Assembly: GCF_036084755.1 (NCBI RefSeq)
Contig: NZ_CP107968.1
Location: 7,014,001 to 7,078,000 of the forward strand
Reading direction: 5' to 3'
DNA: 64,000 nt
Source: Streptomyces sp. NBC_00370
GTDB lineage: Bacteria > Actinomycetota > Actinomycetes > Streptomycetales > Streptomycetaceae
Of this stretch, positions 14,917-23,786 are shown in pieces. The notes under the pieces were generated by a model. That model made no database searches. It was given only the letters and a program-made list of their open reading frames with translations, and was not told the origin of the DNA. The stretch's first letter is position 1. Every line of letters begins with the position of its first letter. A program made the position numbers and the translations under genes.

Positions 14917-16527
14917 GTGTGGAACAGCGCTCCCTACGCGGCGCTGGTGGTGGACGCGGCGGGCACGGTACGACTCGCGAACGACCTCGCGCTCGCCCTC
15001 TTCCCCGGCGCGGGACCCGGTGCCCGGCTCACCGACGTCGTACCCCGCTGGCTCACGCTCGCCCATCAGGACCCGCTGCCCGACACGGTACGAGGACGGG
15101 TCGGCGCCCGCGCCTTCGAGGCGCGTCCCACCCGCGGACCCGACGGCGACGTCGTCTGGTGGCTGGCCGAGGCGCCCGGCGACGCAGGCCTGCGCGAGGC
15201 GCGGGAAGCGCTGCGGACCGAGCGCAGGCGCACCGCCTTCCTGACCGAGGCGTCGAACGCCCTGCTGTCCTCCCTCAACGCCGAACGGTGCGCGGACACC
15301 ACGGCCCGGCTCGCCGCCGGACATCTGGCCGACGCCGCGCTCGTGATCGCACCGCCCGCCGGACGCGGACTGCCGGTGACCCGCTGCACCCGGGGCGGCG
15401 CCCCGGTACGCGGACAGCAGACCGCCGAGCCCGCCGAGATGCCCGGCCTCGCCGAGGCGCTGGGCGGATTCCCGCCCGTCCCGTCCCGCTGGATCGACCC
15501 CGCCCATGTCCCCGACTGGGTGGTGCCGGAAGGATTCGGCCCGGTCGGCTCGATCGTGGTCGCCCCGCTGCCGGGACAGGGCGGCCCGGCCGGCGCCCTG
15601 ATCCTGCTGCGGTACTCGACGACCGAGTCGTTCACCGAGGACGAGGAGATCATCGTCCGGCTGTTCGCCGCCCGGGCCGGCGCCGCGCTCTACGCGGCGC
15701 GGATGTACCTGGACCAGGCCGCCATCACCGAGACGCTCATGGCGGAGCTGCTGCCGCCCTCGCTCGACCAGGTCGCCGGCGTCGAACTCGCCGCCGGATA
15801 CCGGGCGGCGGGCGACGCCGAGCGCGTCGGCGGCGACTTCTACGACGTACACCCCACAGGCCCGGCCGCGCCGGACGCGGGCGCGGCCCCGAGCGGTGAG
15901 TACCTGGTGGTCCTCGGCGACGTGTGCGGCAAGGGACTTGAGGCGGCCGTACTGACCGGCAAGATCCGCAACACCCTCCACGCGCTGGTCCCGATGGCCG
16001 ACGACCACCCGCGGATGCTCCGGCTGCTCAACGGGGCGCTGCTCAGCTCCCGGAGCGCCCGTTTCGCCACCCTGGTGATGGCCTCGACCAGGCGCGAGGG
16101 CAGTCACGTACGGCTGCGGCTCACCAGCGCCGGCCACCCGGCGCCGCTGATCGTGCGCTCCGACGGCCGGGTGGAGGAGGCGGCGACCCGCGGCACCCTC
16201 GTCGGCGCGCTGCCCGAGATCGAGGCGCACACGGTGGAGACGAGCCTCGCACCGGGCGAGACCTGTGTGCTGTACACCGACGGCATCACCGAAGCCAGGG
16301 GAGGCCCGCTGGGCGGCGAGCTGTTCGGCGACGACAGGCTGCGCGGCGTCCTGGCCGAATGCGCGGGACTGCCCGGAGGCGCCCTGGTGGAACGGGTACA
16401 GATGCTCGCGTCCCAGTGGGTGTCCGGCGGCCGGCACGACGACATGGCGATCGTCGCCGTCACCGCCCCGCGCACCAACCACCTCAGCGCCGTCGGCGGC
16501 CACGGCCCGGGCAGGTTCACCCCATGA
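14917..16527 (+). CDS. PAS/GAF-SpoIIE protein serine phosphatase (RsbU-like)
   Basis: From GTG 14917 this is a 536-residue signalling phosphatase. A PAS-like domain (about 1-80: YAALVVDAAGTVRLAND) is followed by a GAF domain (about 105-255) and a PP2C/SpoIIE domain (about 280-525). The acidic metal ligands are in VGGDFYDV, GDVCGKG, DGITEARG and HDDMAIVAV. Such proteins dephosphorylate anti-sigma-factor antagonists and so release alternative sigma factors; the PAS and GAF domains supply the signal. The reading frame is open back to the DUF5133 stop at 14850, and a strong SD at 14871-14880 points to ATC 14884, so the true protein may be 547 residues. The stop overlaps the next ATG (ATGA). Confidence 0.88.
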   Translation: MWNSAPYAALVVDAAGTVRLANDLALALFPGAGPGARLTDVVPRWLTLAHQDPLPDTVRGRVGARAFEARPTRGPDGDVVWWLAEAPGDAGLREAREALRTERRRTAFLTEASNALLSSLNAERCADTTARLAAGHLADAALVIAPPAGRGLPVTRCTRGGAPVRGQQTAEPAEMPGLAEALGGFPPVPSRWIDPAHVPDWVVPEGFGPVGSIVVAPLPGQGGPAGALILLRYSTTESFTEDEEIIVRLFAARAGAALYAARMYLDQAAITETLMAELLPPSLDQVAGVELAAGYRAAGDAERVGGDFYDVHPTGPAAPDAGAAPSGEYLVVLGDVCGKGLEAAVLTGKIRNTLHALVPMADDHPRMLRLLNGALLSSRSARFATLVMASTRREGSHVRLRLTSAGHPAPLIVRSDGRVEEAATRGTLVGALPEIEAHTVETSLAPGETCVLYTDGITEARGGPLGGELFGDDRLRGVLAECAGLPGGALVERVQMLASQWVSGGRHDDMAIVAVTAPRTNHLSAVGGHGPGRFTP

Positions 16528-17606
16528 CGGCCCCTTCGACGCCCCCCTCGACACCGCCGCTCGACCGCCTGCGGGAGCGCCTGTGGGAGGCGGTCCGCGG
16601 CGGCGACGAGGAAGCGGCGATCGATGCCGTGTCCGGCGCGCTGGACACCGGGACCGACCCGGAGAGCCTGCTGCTCGACGTCATCGGCTACACACAGCGG
16701 AAAATCGGTGACGAGTGGGCCGGCGCCCGGATGACCGTCGCCGAGGAGCACGCGGCGACCGCCATCAACGAGCGCGCCGTCGACGCCGCGGCACACCACC
16801 CCGCAGCCCGCCGTCCGCGCACCCGTGGCCGGATCGCCGTGGCCTGTGTGGACGGCGAGTGGCACGCGCTGCCCGCGCGGCTGCTCGCCGAGGTGCTGCG
16901 GCTGCGCGGCTGGCACGTCGACTACCTCGGCACGCAGGTGCCGGCGCCCCAACTCGTCGCACATGTGCACCGCACGGGCCCCGACGTCGTGGCCCTGTCC
17001 AGCTCGATCGCCACCCGGCTGCCCGCGGCGCACACGGCCATCACCGCGTGTCAGGGGGCGGGGGTGCCGGTCCTGGTCGGCGGCGCTGCCTTCGGCCACG
17101 ACGGCCGGTACGCGCGCCTCCTCGGCGCCGACGCCTGGGCGCCCGACGCCAGAGCCGCTGCGGCACGGCTCGCTGCGGCGCCGCTGGCGGAACCGCACCC
17201 GCCGCGCGGCACGGGGGCGGACCTGCCGCATCTGGTGGACCACGAGTACACCCTGGTCGCCCGATCGGCGCCACAACTGGTCAGGACGGTCCTGGCCCGC
17301 CTGGAGCAGCGCTTCCCCGAGATGCGCGCGTACGACGCGGCGCGCCGGGAGACCATCGCCGAGGACCTCTCGCACATCGTGCGGTTCCTCGCCGCCGCGC
17401 TCTACACCGACGACGCGGAGCTGTTCACCGGTTACCTCAGCTGGACCACCGACATCCTGAACGCGCGCGGTGTGCCCGTCCCTTCGCAGCTTCCCGTGCT
17501 GGAGCTGCTGGGGGAGCAGCTCAAGGACTTCCCCCGCGCCGCGGGCCTGCTCGACCAGGCCCGCACGGCCGCCCGTGGTGGCGCGGCCGTGCGGGGTGAC
17601 GGATGA
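16524..17606 (+). CDS. cobalamin B12-binding domain protein (putative photoreceptor/regulator)
   Basis: A 360-residue protein. Residues about 10-95 look like the helical B12-binding-2 cap (DPESLLLDVIGYTQRKIGDEW, TVAEEHAATAI). Residues about 100-225 form a Rossmann-type B12-binding domain: VACVDGEWHALPARLLAEVL places H114 at the position of the lower axial ligand of the E/DxHxxG motif, and VLVGGAAFG is the nucleotide-tail loop. The C-terminal 120 residues are helical and not recognised. ATGA overlap with the phosphatase stop gives translational coupling. Light- or B12-dependent control of the SpoIIE phosphatase is an inference from this coupling. No methyltransferase or mutase domain is present, so a sensory role is more likely than catalysis. 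Confidence 0.85.
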   Translation: MTAPSTPPSTPPLDRLRERLWEAVRGGDEEAAIDAVSGALDTGTDPESLLLDVIGYTQRKIGDEWAGARMTVAEEHAATAINERAVDAAAHHPAARRPRTRGRIAVACVDGEWHALPARLLAEVLRLRGWHVDYLGTQVPAPQLVAHVHRTGPDVVALSSSIATRLPAAHTAITACQGAGVPVLVGGAAFGHDGRYARLLGADAWAPDARAAAARLAAAPLAEPHPPRGTGADLPHLVDHEYTLVARSAPQLVRTVLARLEQRFPEMRAYDAARRETIAEDLSHIVRFLAAALYTDDAELFTGYLSWTTDILNARGVPVPSQLPVLELLGEQLKDFPRAAGLLDQARTAARGGAAVRGDG

Positions 17607-17639
17607 GGTCCTGACGGGCGTGGTCCGACGGCGGGCGGC

Positions 17640-19388
17640 TCAGACCACCATCCAGTCCAGTACCGCGGTGCTCTGCAGATAGACGAGCACACACATGAAC
17701 AGCAGGAACACCAGGCTCCAGCCGATGACCTTGCGGAACAGGACCCCTTCCTTGCCTTCGAGTCCGACGGCCGCCGCCGCGATGGCCAGGTTCTGCGGGG
17801 AGATCATCTTGCCCAGCACACCGCCCGACGAGTTCGCCGCCGCCATCAGTGTCGGCGACAGGTGCGCCTGCCCGGCAGCGGTGATCTGCAGTGCCCCGAA
17901 CAGGGAGTTGGACGAGGTGTCCGAGCCGGTCACCGCGACGCCCAGCCAGCCGAGGATGGGCGAGAGGAAGGCGAACAGACCGCCGGCGCCCGCCACCCAC
18001 AGACCGAGCGTCGTCGTGGCGCCCGACTCGTTCATGATGTAGCCGAGGCCCAGCACCAGCATCACGGTGAGGATCGCGAACTTCAGCTGGTCCAGGGTGT
18101 GTCCGTAGGCCTTGAGGCCGCGCCTGGGCCCCATCTGCAGGACGGCCATGCTGAGCAGCCCCGAGATCAGCAGCAACGTGCCCGCCGCCGACAGGTAGTT
18201 GAGCTTGAACGTCGTCGCGACCGGCTTGCCGGCCTCGTTGAGTATGTGCAGCCCCGGCCAGTTGACGATATGGGTCACGGCCTCGATCCCGCTGCCCGTC
18301 TCGCCCGCCTTGGCCGGCGGCGTACCGGTGATCGCAGGTACTCGCGTCGCCAGGACGAACACGACGATGACGATGAGATAGGGCGCGTACGCCTTGAAGA
18401 CCTCCAGCGGTGAGTCGTGCGTCTGCCGGTCGGCCTCGGCCCTGGTCCGGGTCACGACCCCGGCGCCACCGCCGCCGGCCGGGGCGGCGACGCCGCCGGT
18501 GCCGGGCTCGGTGCCGGTACCGTCCGACCCCTCTTCCGCCGCCTCACTCTCCGTGTAACTGCCCTTGGCGTGCCACACCCGGGTGAAGACGAGCACGGCC
18601 AGCGCCGAGGCCAGCGCGGCGATGATGTCCGCGAGTTGTACGGACCAGAAGTTCGACGACAGGTACTGGAAGACGGCGAAGACCGCACCGCACACCAGGG
18701 CCGGCGGCCAGGTCTGCCGCAGCCCCCGCTTGCCGTCCACGATGAACACCAGCGCGAGCGGCACGAACAGGGCGAGCACCGGGGTCTGCCGGCCCACCAT
18801 CGCACCCAGGTCGTCCACGGGCAGCCCCGTGACACCGGAGAGCGTGGTGATGGGGACGGCGATCGCGCCGAACGCCACCGGCGCCGTGTTGGCGACCAGC
18901 GCGACCGTCGCCGCCTTGATGGGCCGGAAGCCCAGGGCTATCAGCATGACCGAGCTGATCGCCACCGGCGTCCCGAAGCCGGCCAGGGCCTCCATCAGCG
19001 CGCCGAAGCAGAAGGCGATGATGATGGCCTGCACCCGCTGGTCGTCGCTGATGGAGGCGAACGACCTGCGGAGCACGTCGAAGTGGCCTGTCTCCACCGT
19101 GAGGTTGTAGACCCAGATTGCGTTGATCACGATCCACATGATCGGGAAGAACCCGAAGGCGGCCCCGAGGAGCCCGCTGTTGAGCGCGTCCCCGAGCGGC
19201 ATCGAGTACGCCCAGATCGCGATGACGACGGAGACGACGAGCGAGATCAGCGAGGCCAGCCACGCCTTCATACGCAGCACACCGAGCAGTACGAACAGTA
19301 CGAGCAGCGGCAGGATCGCGACGAGCGACGACAGCCCCAGCGAATTGTTGAGCGGACTGTAGTCCTGTTGATAATCGGCCAACAGCAT
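17640..19388 (-). CDS. lldP: L-lactate permease family transporter
   Basis: A 582-residue polytopic membrane protein of the LctP family, with about 13 hydrophobic helices. Family motifs include ALMEALAGFGTPVAISSVMLI, NTAPVAFGAIAVPI and, near the C terminus, LGWLGVAVTGSDTSSNSLFG and NSSGGVLGKMISPQNLAIA. These transporters import lactate and glycolate with protons. AAGAGG seven bases before ATG 19388 supports the start. It is the last gene of the glcDEF-type operon, 12 bases after the iron-sulfur subunit, so it probably supplies the glycolate or D-lactate that those subunits oxidise. A cytoplasmic insert of about 80 residues (EEGSDGTGTEPGTGG) is low complexity. Confidence 0.93.
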   Translation of the reverse strand: MLLADYQQDYSPLNNSLGLSSLVAILPLLVLFVLLGVLRMKAWLASLISLVVSVVIAIWAYSMPLGDALNSGLLGAAFGFFPIMWIVINAIWVYNLTVETGHFDVLRRSFASISDDQRVQAIIIAFCFGALMEALAGFGTPVAISSVMLIALGFRPIKAATVALVANTAPVAFGAIAVPITTLSGVTGLPVDDLGAMVGRQTPVLALFVPLALVFIVDGKRGLRQTWPPALVCGAVFAVFQYLSSNFWSVQLADIIAALASALAVLVFTRVWHAKGSYTESEAAEEGSDGTGTEPGTGGVAAPAGGGGAGVVTRTRAEADRQTHDSPLEVFKAYAPYLIVIVVFVLATRVPAITGTPPAKAGETGSGIEAVTHIVNWPGLHILNEAGKPVATTFKLNYLSAAGTLLLISGLLSMAVLQMGPRRGLKAYGHTLDQLKFAILTVMLVLGLGYIMNESGATTTLGLWVAGAGGLFAFLSPILGWLGVAVTGSDTSSNSLFGALQITAAGQAHLSPTLMAAANSSGGVLGKMISPQNLAIAAAAVGLEGKEGVLFRKVIGWSLVFLLFMCVLVYLQSTAVLDWMVV

Positions 19389-19400
19389 GGAACACCTCTT

Positions 19401-20990
19401 CTAGGACGGGGAGGCGGGTTGCACGGCACCGGTGTGGGGGTTCCCGGTGTGCTTGGGGGCGGCGCCGGACACCACGGTCCCCGGCCCGTCGAGGGCCTGC
19501 GCGAGCAGCCGCTCCACGGGAACACCACGGATCGAGGCGTCCAGCACCTGCACGGTGTGGGCGACGGGCAGCCGCTCGCCCATCCGGGCGAGCGTGGTGG
19601 CGACCTGCATCCAGCAGCCGGGGTTCGCCGTCACCATGACCTCGGCGCCGGTGGCCAGCACGGCCTTGGCCTTGCGCTCGCCCAGCTCACCGGCCGGCTC
19701 CGGATGCAGCAGGTTGTACGTGCCGGCGCTGCCGCAGCAGATGTCGGCCTCGGCCAGCTCACGCAGCTCCACACCGGGGATCGACCCCAGCAGCCGGCGC
19801 GGCTGGTCGCGCACACTCTGCGCGTGCGCGAGATGGCAGGCGTCCTGGTAGGCGACGGTCATGGGCAGCGGATGGCGCTCGGCCACCGGGCCCAGCTCGT
19901 CGAGCAGTTCGGTGATGTCCCTGGCCTTGGCGGCCAGCGCGTCGGCCCGCGCCGCCCACCCCGGTTCGTCGCGCAACTGGTGGCCGTACTCCTTCAGGTT
20001 GGAGCCGCAGCCCGCCGCGTTCACGACGACCGTGTCGACCCCAGCGGCCTCGAACGTCTCGATCACCCGCTTGGCGAAGCGCAGCGCCTCCGGCTCCCGG
20101 CCCGCGTGCGCCGACAGCGCGCCGCAGCAGCTCTGCCGCGCGGGGACGACCACCTCACAGCCCTCGGCGGCCAGCACCCGTACCGTCGCCGCGTTCACGT
20201 CGGGGAAGAACGTGCCCTGCACACAGCCGGTGAGCAGGCCGACGGTGCGCCGCCGGGTCCCGACGGCCGGCACCCGCTCCGGAATGCGTTCCACCCGGCC
20301 GAGTTTGGGAGCCAGTGACTCCATCGCCCGCAGGGGCAGCGGCAGTCGGCCGAGCAGCCCCGAGCGTGCGAGCAACCGCCCGAGACCGCTGGCCTGATAG
20401 GCGCGCAGCGGACCGCGCAGCGCCCGCAGCCGCCGGGGGTAGGGGAAGAGACCGTAGATCGCGGTGCGCAACAGCCGCTCGGCGCGCGGGCGTTCGACCC
20501 TGCGCTCCACCTGCGCCCGGGTGGCCTCGATGAGTTTGTCGTACTGAACCCCGGACGGGCAGGCCGTCACACACGACATACAGCCGAGACACTGGTCGAG
20601 ATGGCGCACACTGCTCTCGTCGAACACATCGCCTTCGAGGCCGCCCTTCATGATGTCGATGCGGCCACGCGGACTGTCCATCTCCTCGCCCCACAACACA
20701 TAGGTGGGGCAGGCCGGCAGACAGAAACCGCAGTGCACACAGTCCCCGATCAGCGCGGCGTCCGGCGGGTGGTGCGCGTCGAACGCGCCGTCGGGCGGGG
20801 GCCCTTGACCCGGCATGCCGAGTGCGACGGTGGCGGAGGCCGCGCTGGGCGCGATCGGGCCGCCCTGGCCCGTACCGATGGGGCGGGGCGCGGTGAGATG
20901 TCCCGCCGCGCCGGTGGGGTGCTCGGCCGCCGGTACGTCGACGGGTTCCTGGTCGGCGGGGGTGTCCCCGGCGGGAGTGTGCCCGGTCAT
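19401..20990 (-). CDS. glcF: glycolate oxidase iron-sulfur subunit
   Basis: A 529-residue Fe-S protein. Two ferredoxin-type [4Fe-4S] motifs, CVHCGFCLPACP (about residue 84) and CLGCMSCVTACP, are followed by two CCG/heterodisulfide-type domains with SCCGALSAHAG and DICCGSAGTYNLL. This is the electron-transfer subunit that passes electrons from the flavin subunits to the quinone pool. The N-terminal 80 residues are Pro/Ala-rich and variable. Its ATG directly abuts the stop of glcE, and the permease follows 12 bases later. D-lactate oxidation is an equally plausible reaction for this actinobacterial arrangement. Confidence 0.93.
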   Translation of the reverse strand: MTGHTPAGDTPADQEPVDVPAAEHPTGAAGHLTAPRPIGTGQGGPIAPSAASATVALGMPGQGPPPDGAFDAHHPPDAALIGDCVHCGFCLPACPTYVLWGEEMDSPRGRIDIMKGGLEGDVFDESSVRHLDQCLGCMSCVTACPSGVQYDKLIEATRAQVERRVERPRAERLLRTAIYGLFPYPRRLRALRGPLRAYQASGLGRLLARSGLLGRLPLPLRAMESLAPKLGRVERIPERVPAVGTRRRTVGLLTGCVQGTFFPDVNAATVRVLAAEGCEVVVPARQSCCGALSAHAGREPEALRFAKRVIETFEAAGVDTVVVNAAGCGSNLKEYGHQLRDEPGWAARADALAAKARDITELLDELGPVAERHPLPMTVAYQDACHLAHAQSVRDQPRRLLGSIPGVELRELAEADICCGSAGTYNLLHPEPAGELGERKAKAVLATGAEVMVTANPGCWMQVATTLARMGERLPVAHTVQVLDASIRGVPVERLLAQALDGPGTVVSGAAPKHTGNPHTGAVQPASPS

Positions 20991-22154
20991 CTAGAGCCCT
21001 CCGATCAGCCGGCCGGGCGAGAGCCGCCGGCCCGGGTCGAACTGGTCCTTGACACGTGTCATCAGGCCGAACGAGTCGGCGACCGGGCCCCAGTGGTCGA
21101 GCCCCTGCCGTACGTCGTCCGGCGCTTCCAGCACGACGGCCGAGCCGTCGTACGGTGCGATCGCGGCCCGCAGCGCCGCCAGGTCGGTGGTGTGCGGCAC
21201 GGCCGCGTACGCCACTCCCGTACAGGCGGAGGCGGTGCCCGACGAGGCTTCGGGCAGCGCCGCCAACACCCGGGGCAGCGCGAACGGCTCGAAGGCGAGC
21301 CGCAGTACGAGACCGCCGGAGGGACGCGCGCCGAACCAGGACGGGGGTGCGTCGGCCTCGGCGCCGCCGCCGAGCAGCGCGACCGCCGCCCGCGACTGCG
21401 CCCGCACGGACTCCTCGATGCTCTCGAAGAGCACGACGAGTTCACTGCCGGTGCCGGCTGCCCGGCCCGCCTCCCAGCGCAGTTCGACCGCGGTGGGGGT
21501 GAGCGTCGAGCGCGCCACGAGCGCGGCGAGCCGGCCGGCCTCCGCCGCGTCGGGTACCGGTACGACGACCGCGCGCGCCGCGGGAGGCAGCGGGTGCAGC
21601 CGCCAGGTCGTCGAGACGACCACGCCGAGGCCGCCGTGCGCACCGGTGTAGAGCTTGCCGAGGTCGTAGCCCGCGACGTTCTTGACGACCTTGCCGCCGG
21701 ACTTGGCCGTCCTGCCGTCGGCCAGCACGACGGTCACCCCGATGAGCAGGTCCCGGACCGTGCCGTAGCGCAGCCGGCGCGGGCCCGAGGCGTTGGCGCC
21801 GACGACACCGCCCAGCGTGGCCCCGGGCTCCGGCGGGTCGAGGGCCAGCATCTGGCCGTGTCCGGCGAGCTGCCGCTGGAGCGTGTCGAGACGTACGCCC
21901 GCCTCGGCGACGACGACGAGATCGCCCGGCGCGTGCTCGACCACCCGGTCCAGGCCTGTGGTGCGCAGCAGCAGGTCGCAGGAGGTGGCCGGGGCCGCCC
22001 AGCCGGTCTTCGTACCCGAACCGACGGGCACGACCGTGCCCGACGTGTCGCGCAGGACGTCGGCGACCTCGGCCGCCGTCGTCGGCCGGACCGTCCGCGC
22101 GGGGCCCGCACCCGCGACAACGGCGCCCGTCCGGGCGTCTTTTCCTGCCGCCAT
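20991..22154 (-). CDS. glcE: glycolate oxidase FAD-binding subunit
   Basis: A 387-residue flavoprotein of the FAD_binding_4/PCMH superfamily. VPVGSGTKTGWAAP (about residue 42) is the pyrophosphate-binding segment; NASGPRRLRYGTVRDLLIGV and VKNVAGYDLGKLYTGAHGGLGV are GlcE-type motifs. It lies between glcD and glcF with no intergenic bases on either side, so the three subunits should be made in equal amounts. The full-length protein shows no frameshift. Confidence 0.92.
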   Translation of the reverse strand: MAAGKDARTGAVVAGAGPARTVRPTTAAEVADVLRDTSGTVVPVGSGTKTGWAAPATSCDLLLRTTGLDRVVEHAPGDLVVVAEAGVRLDTLQRQLAGHGQMLALDPPEPGATLGGVVGANASGPRRLRYGTVRDLLIGVTVVLADGRTAKSGGKVVKNVAGYDLGKLYTGAHGGLGVVVSTTWRLHPLPPAARAVVVPVPDAAEAGRLAALVARSTLTPTAVELRWEAGRAAGTGSELVVLFESIEESVRAQSRAAVALLGGGAEADAPPSWFGARPSGGLVLRLAFEPFALPRVLAALPEASSGTASACTGVAYAAVPHTTDLAALRAAIAPYDGSAVVLEAPDDVRQGLDHWGPVADSFGLMTRVKDQFDPGRRLSPGRLIGGL

Positions 22155-23669
22155 TCAGAACACCTCGCCCAGCGCCGGGTCGTGCGTGTCGGCGGCAGTG
22201 TGCACGCCAGGCCGCTCGCCGCACAACCGTGGTGTCGGAAAGAGTTTTCCGGGATTGGCGAGACCGGCCGGGTCGAAGGCGCAGCGGACGAGTTGCATCG
22301 TGTCCAGGTCGTCCTCGGTGAACTGCCTGCTCATCTTGGACTTCTTCTCCACACCGACGCCGTGTTCCCCGGTGATGGACCCGCCGGCGTCGACGCACAG
22401 GTCGAGGATCGCGAAGCCGAGCTGTTCGGCGTCGTGCGCGGCGCCGGGGACGGTGTCGTCGAACAGGATGAGCGGGTGCAGATTGCCGTCACCCGCGTGG
22501 AAGACGTTGGCGACCCGCACGTCGGCCGCCTCGGCGAGCCGGCCGATCTCCGCCAGCACCTCCGGCAATTGGGTGCGCGGGATGACACCGTCCTGCACGT
22601 AGTAGGCGGGGCTGATCCGGCCCACGGCGGCGAAGGCGGACTTGCGGCCCTTCCACATCAGCGCCCGTTCGGCCGCGTCCCGCGCGATCCGGGTCTCGAA
22701 GGCGTGGCGCGCCTCGGCGGCTTGTGCGACCTGGCGGAACTGTTCGTCCACCTCGACCTGGGGCCCGTCGAGTTCGATGACGAGGACGGCGACGGCGCCT
22801 TCGGGGTAGCCGCAGCGTACGGCCGCCTCCGCCGCCTCGATGGCCAGCGCGTCCATCATCTCGATGGCGGCGGGCAGGATCCCGGCGGCGATGATGTCGC
22901 TGACCGTGCCCGCCGCGTCCTCGACGGTGTGGAAGCCGACCAGCATCGTCTGCACCGACTCCGGTGCCCGGATGGTCCGGACGGTGATCTGCGTGGCCAC
23001 CCCGAGGGTGCCCTCGCTGCCGACGAAGGCACCGAGCAGGTCGAGCCCCGGGTGCTCGGGGGCCGTACCGCCGAGATGGACGACGTCACCGTCCGGCAGA
23101 ACGATCTCGGCGCCCATCACGTGGTTGACGGTGAAGCCGTACTTGAGGCAGTGCGCGCCGCCCGCGTTCTCCGCGACATTGCCGCCGATGGAACACACCT
23201 GCTGGGACGAGGGGTCGGGCGCGTACGCCTGGTCGTAGGGGGCCGCCTCCCGGGTGACCCACAGATTGATGACACCCGGCTCCACGACGACCCGGGCGTT
23301 GTCCGGGTCGACCGAGACGATGGCCCGCAGCCGGGACAGCACGATGAGCACACCGTCCGCCACGGGCACGGCCCCGCCGGAGAGCCCGGTGCCGGAGCCC
23401 CGGGCCACGAACGGCACACCCGCCTCGGCGCACAGCCGTACGGTGTGCACCACGTCGTCGCGGTGCGCCGCGAGGACAACGATGCCGGGACGGACCCGGA
23501 AGGCCGCGAGCCCGTCGCACTCGTAGGTGCGCAACTGGGCCGGGTCCGTGAGTACTTTGCCGTCCCCGATGACGGCGCGCAGCCGCTCGGCGAGCGCCCG
23601 CGACCTGGGGGATGCCGGGGAGTCCCGGGTCGCCGGGACGGTCTGCGAGGTCTGCCCTGGGTTCGCCAT
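22155..23669 (-). CDS. glcD: glycolate/D-lactate oxidase FAD-linked subunit
   Basis: A 504-residue FAD-linked oxidase, the catalytic subunit of the complex. PFVARGSGTGLSGGAVP binds the FAD pyrophosphate; GGNVAENAGGAHCLKYG and GAFVGSEGTLGVAT are GlcD signatures; VFHAGDGNLHP and ITGEHGVGVEKK near the C terminus carry the family histidines. It oxidises glycolate to glyoxylate, or D-lactate to pyruvate, at the inner face of the membrane. It is the first gene of the minus-strand operon glcD-glcE-glcF-permease; the promoter must lie in 23670-23786. Confidence 0.93.
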   Translation of the reverse strand: MANPGQTSQTVPATRDSPASPRSRALAERLRAVIGDGKVLTDPAQLRTYECDGLAAFRVRPGIVVLAAHRDDVVHTVRLCAEAGVPFVARGSGTGLSGGAVPVADGVLIVLSRLRAIVSVDPDNARVVVEPGVINLWVTREAAPYDQAYAPDPSSQQVCSIGGNVAENAGGAHCLKYGFTVNHVMGAEIVLPDGDVVHLGGTAPEHPGLDLLGAFVGSEGTLGVATQITVRTIRAPESVQTMLVGFHTVEDAAGTVSDIIAAGILPAAIEMMDALAIEAAEAAVRCGYPEGAVAVLVIELDGPQVEVDEQFRQVAQAAEARHAFETRIARDAAERALMWKGRKSAFAAVGRISPAYYVQDGVIPRTQLPEVLAEIGRLAEAADVRVANVFHAGDGNLHPLILFDDTVPGAAHDAEQLGFAILDLCVDAGGSITGEHGVGVEKKSKMSRQFTEDDLDTMQLVRCAFDPAGLANPGKLFPTPRLCGERPGVHTAADTHDPALGEVF

Positions 23670-23709
23670 GCTGTCTCCTCGAACTCGAACTCGTAGCCGC
23701 TGACGAAGA

Positions 23710-23739
23710 CTCCGGGCGGCGGCCGGCCGCCGCCCGGAG
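23710..23739 (-). terminator. 30-bp perfect palindrome, terminator of the MBL-fold gene
   Basis: CTCCGGGCGGCGGCC at 23710-23724 is exactly complementary to 23725-23739. It lies 47 bases beyond the minus-strand stop at 23787 and upstream of glcD, so it most likely ends transcription of the metallo-hydrolase gene. No U tract is seen. Confidence 0.65.
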
Positions 23740-23786
23740 GGACGTCTCCGCCCCGGCCGAGGCGCTGTGCCGCGGCGCTACCCGGG

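Noticed and set aside
18417..20318. A 633-residue plus-strand open frame
   Set aside because: Antisense to the lactate permease and glcF; His/Arg-rich and without any recognisable motif.
20601..23696. A 1031-residue plus-strand open frame
   Set aside because: It mirrors glcD, glcE and part of glcF, which have clear family motifs on the minus strand; no domain is seen in it.
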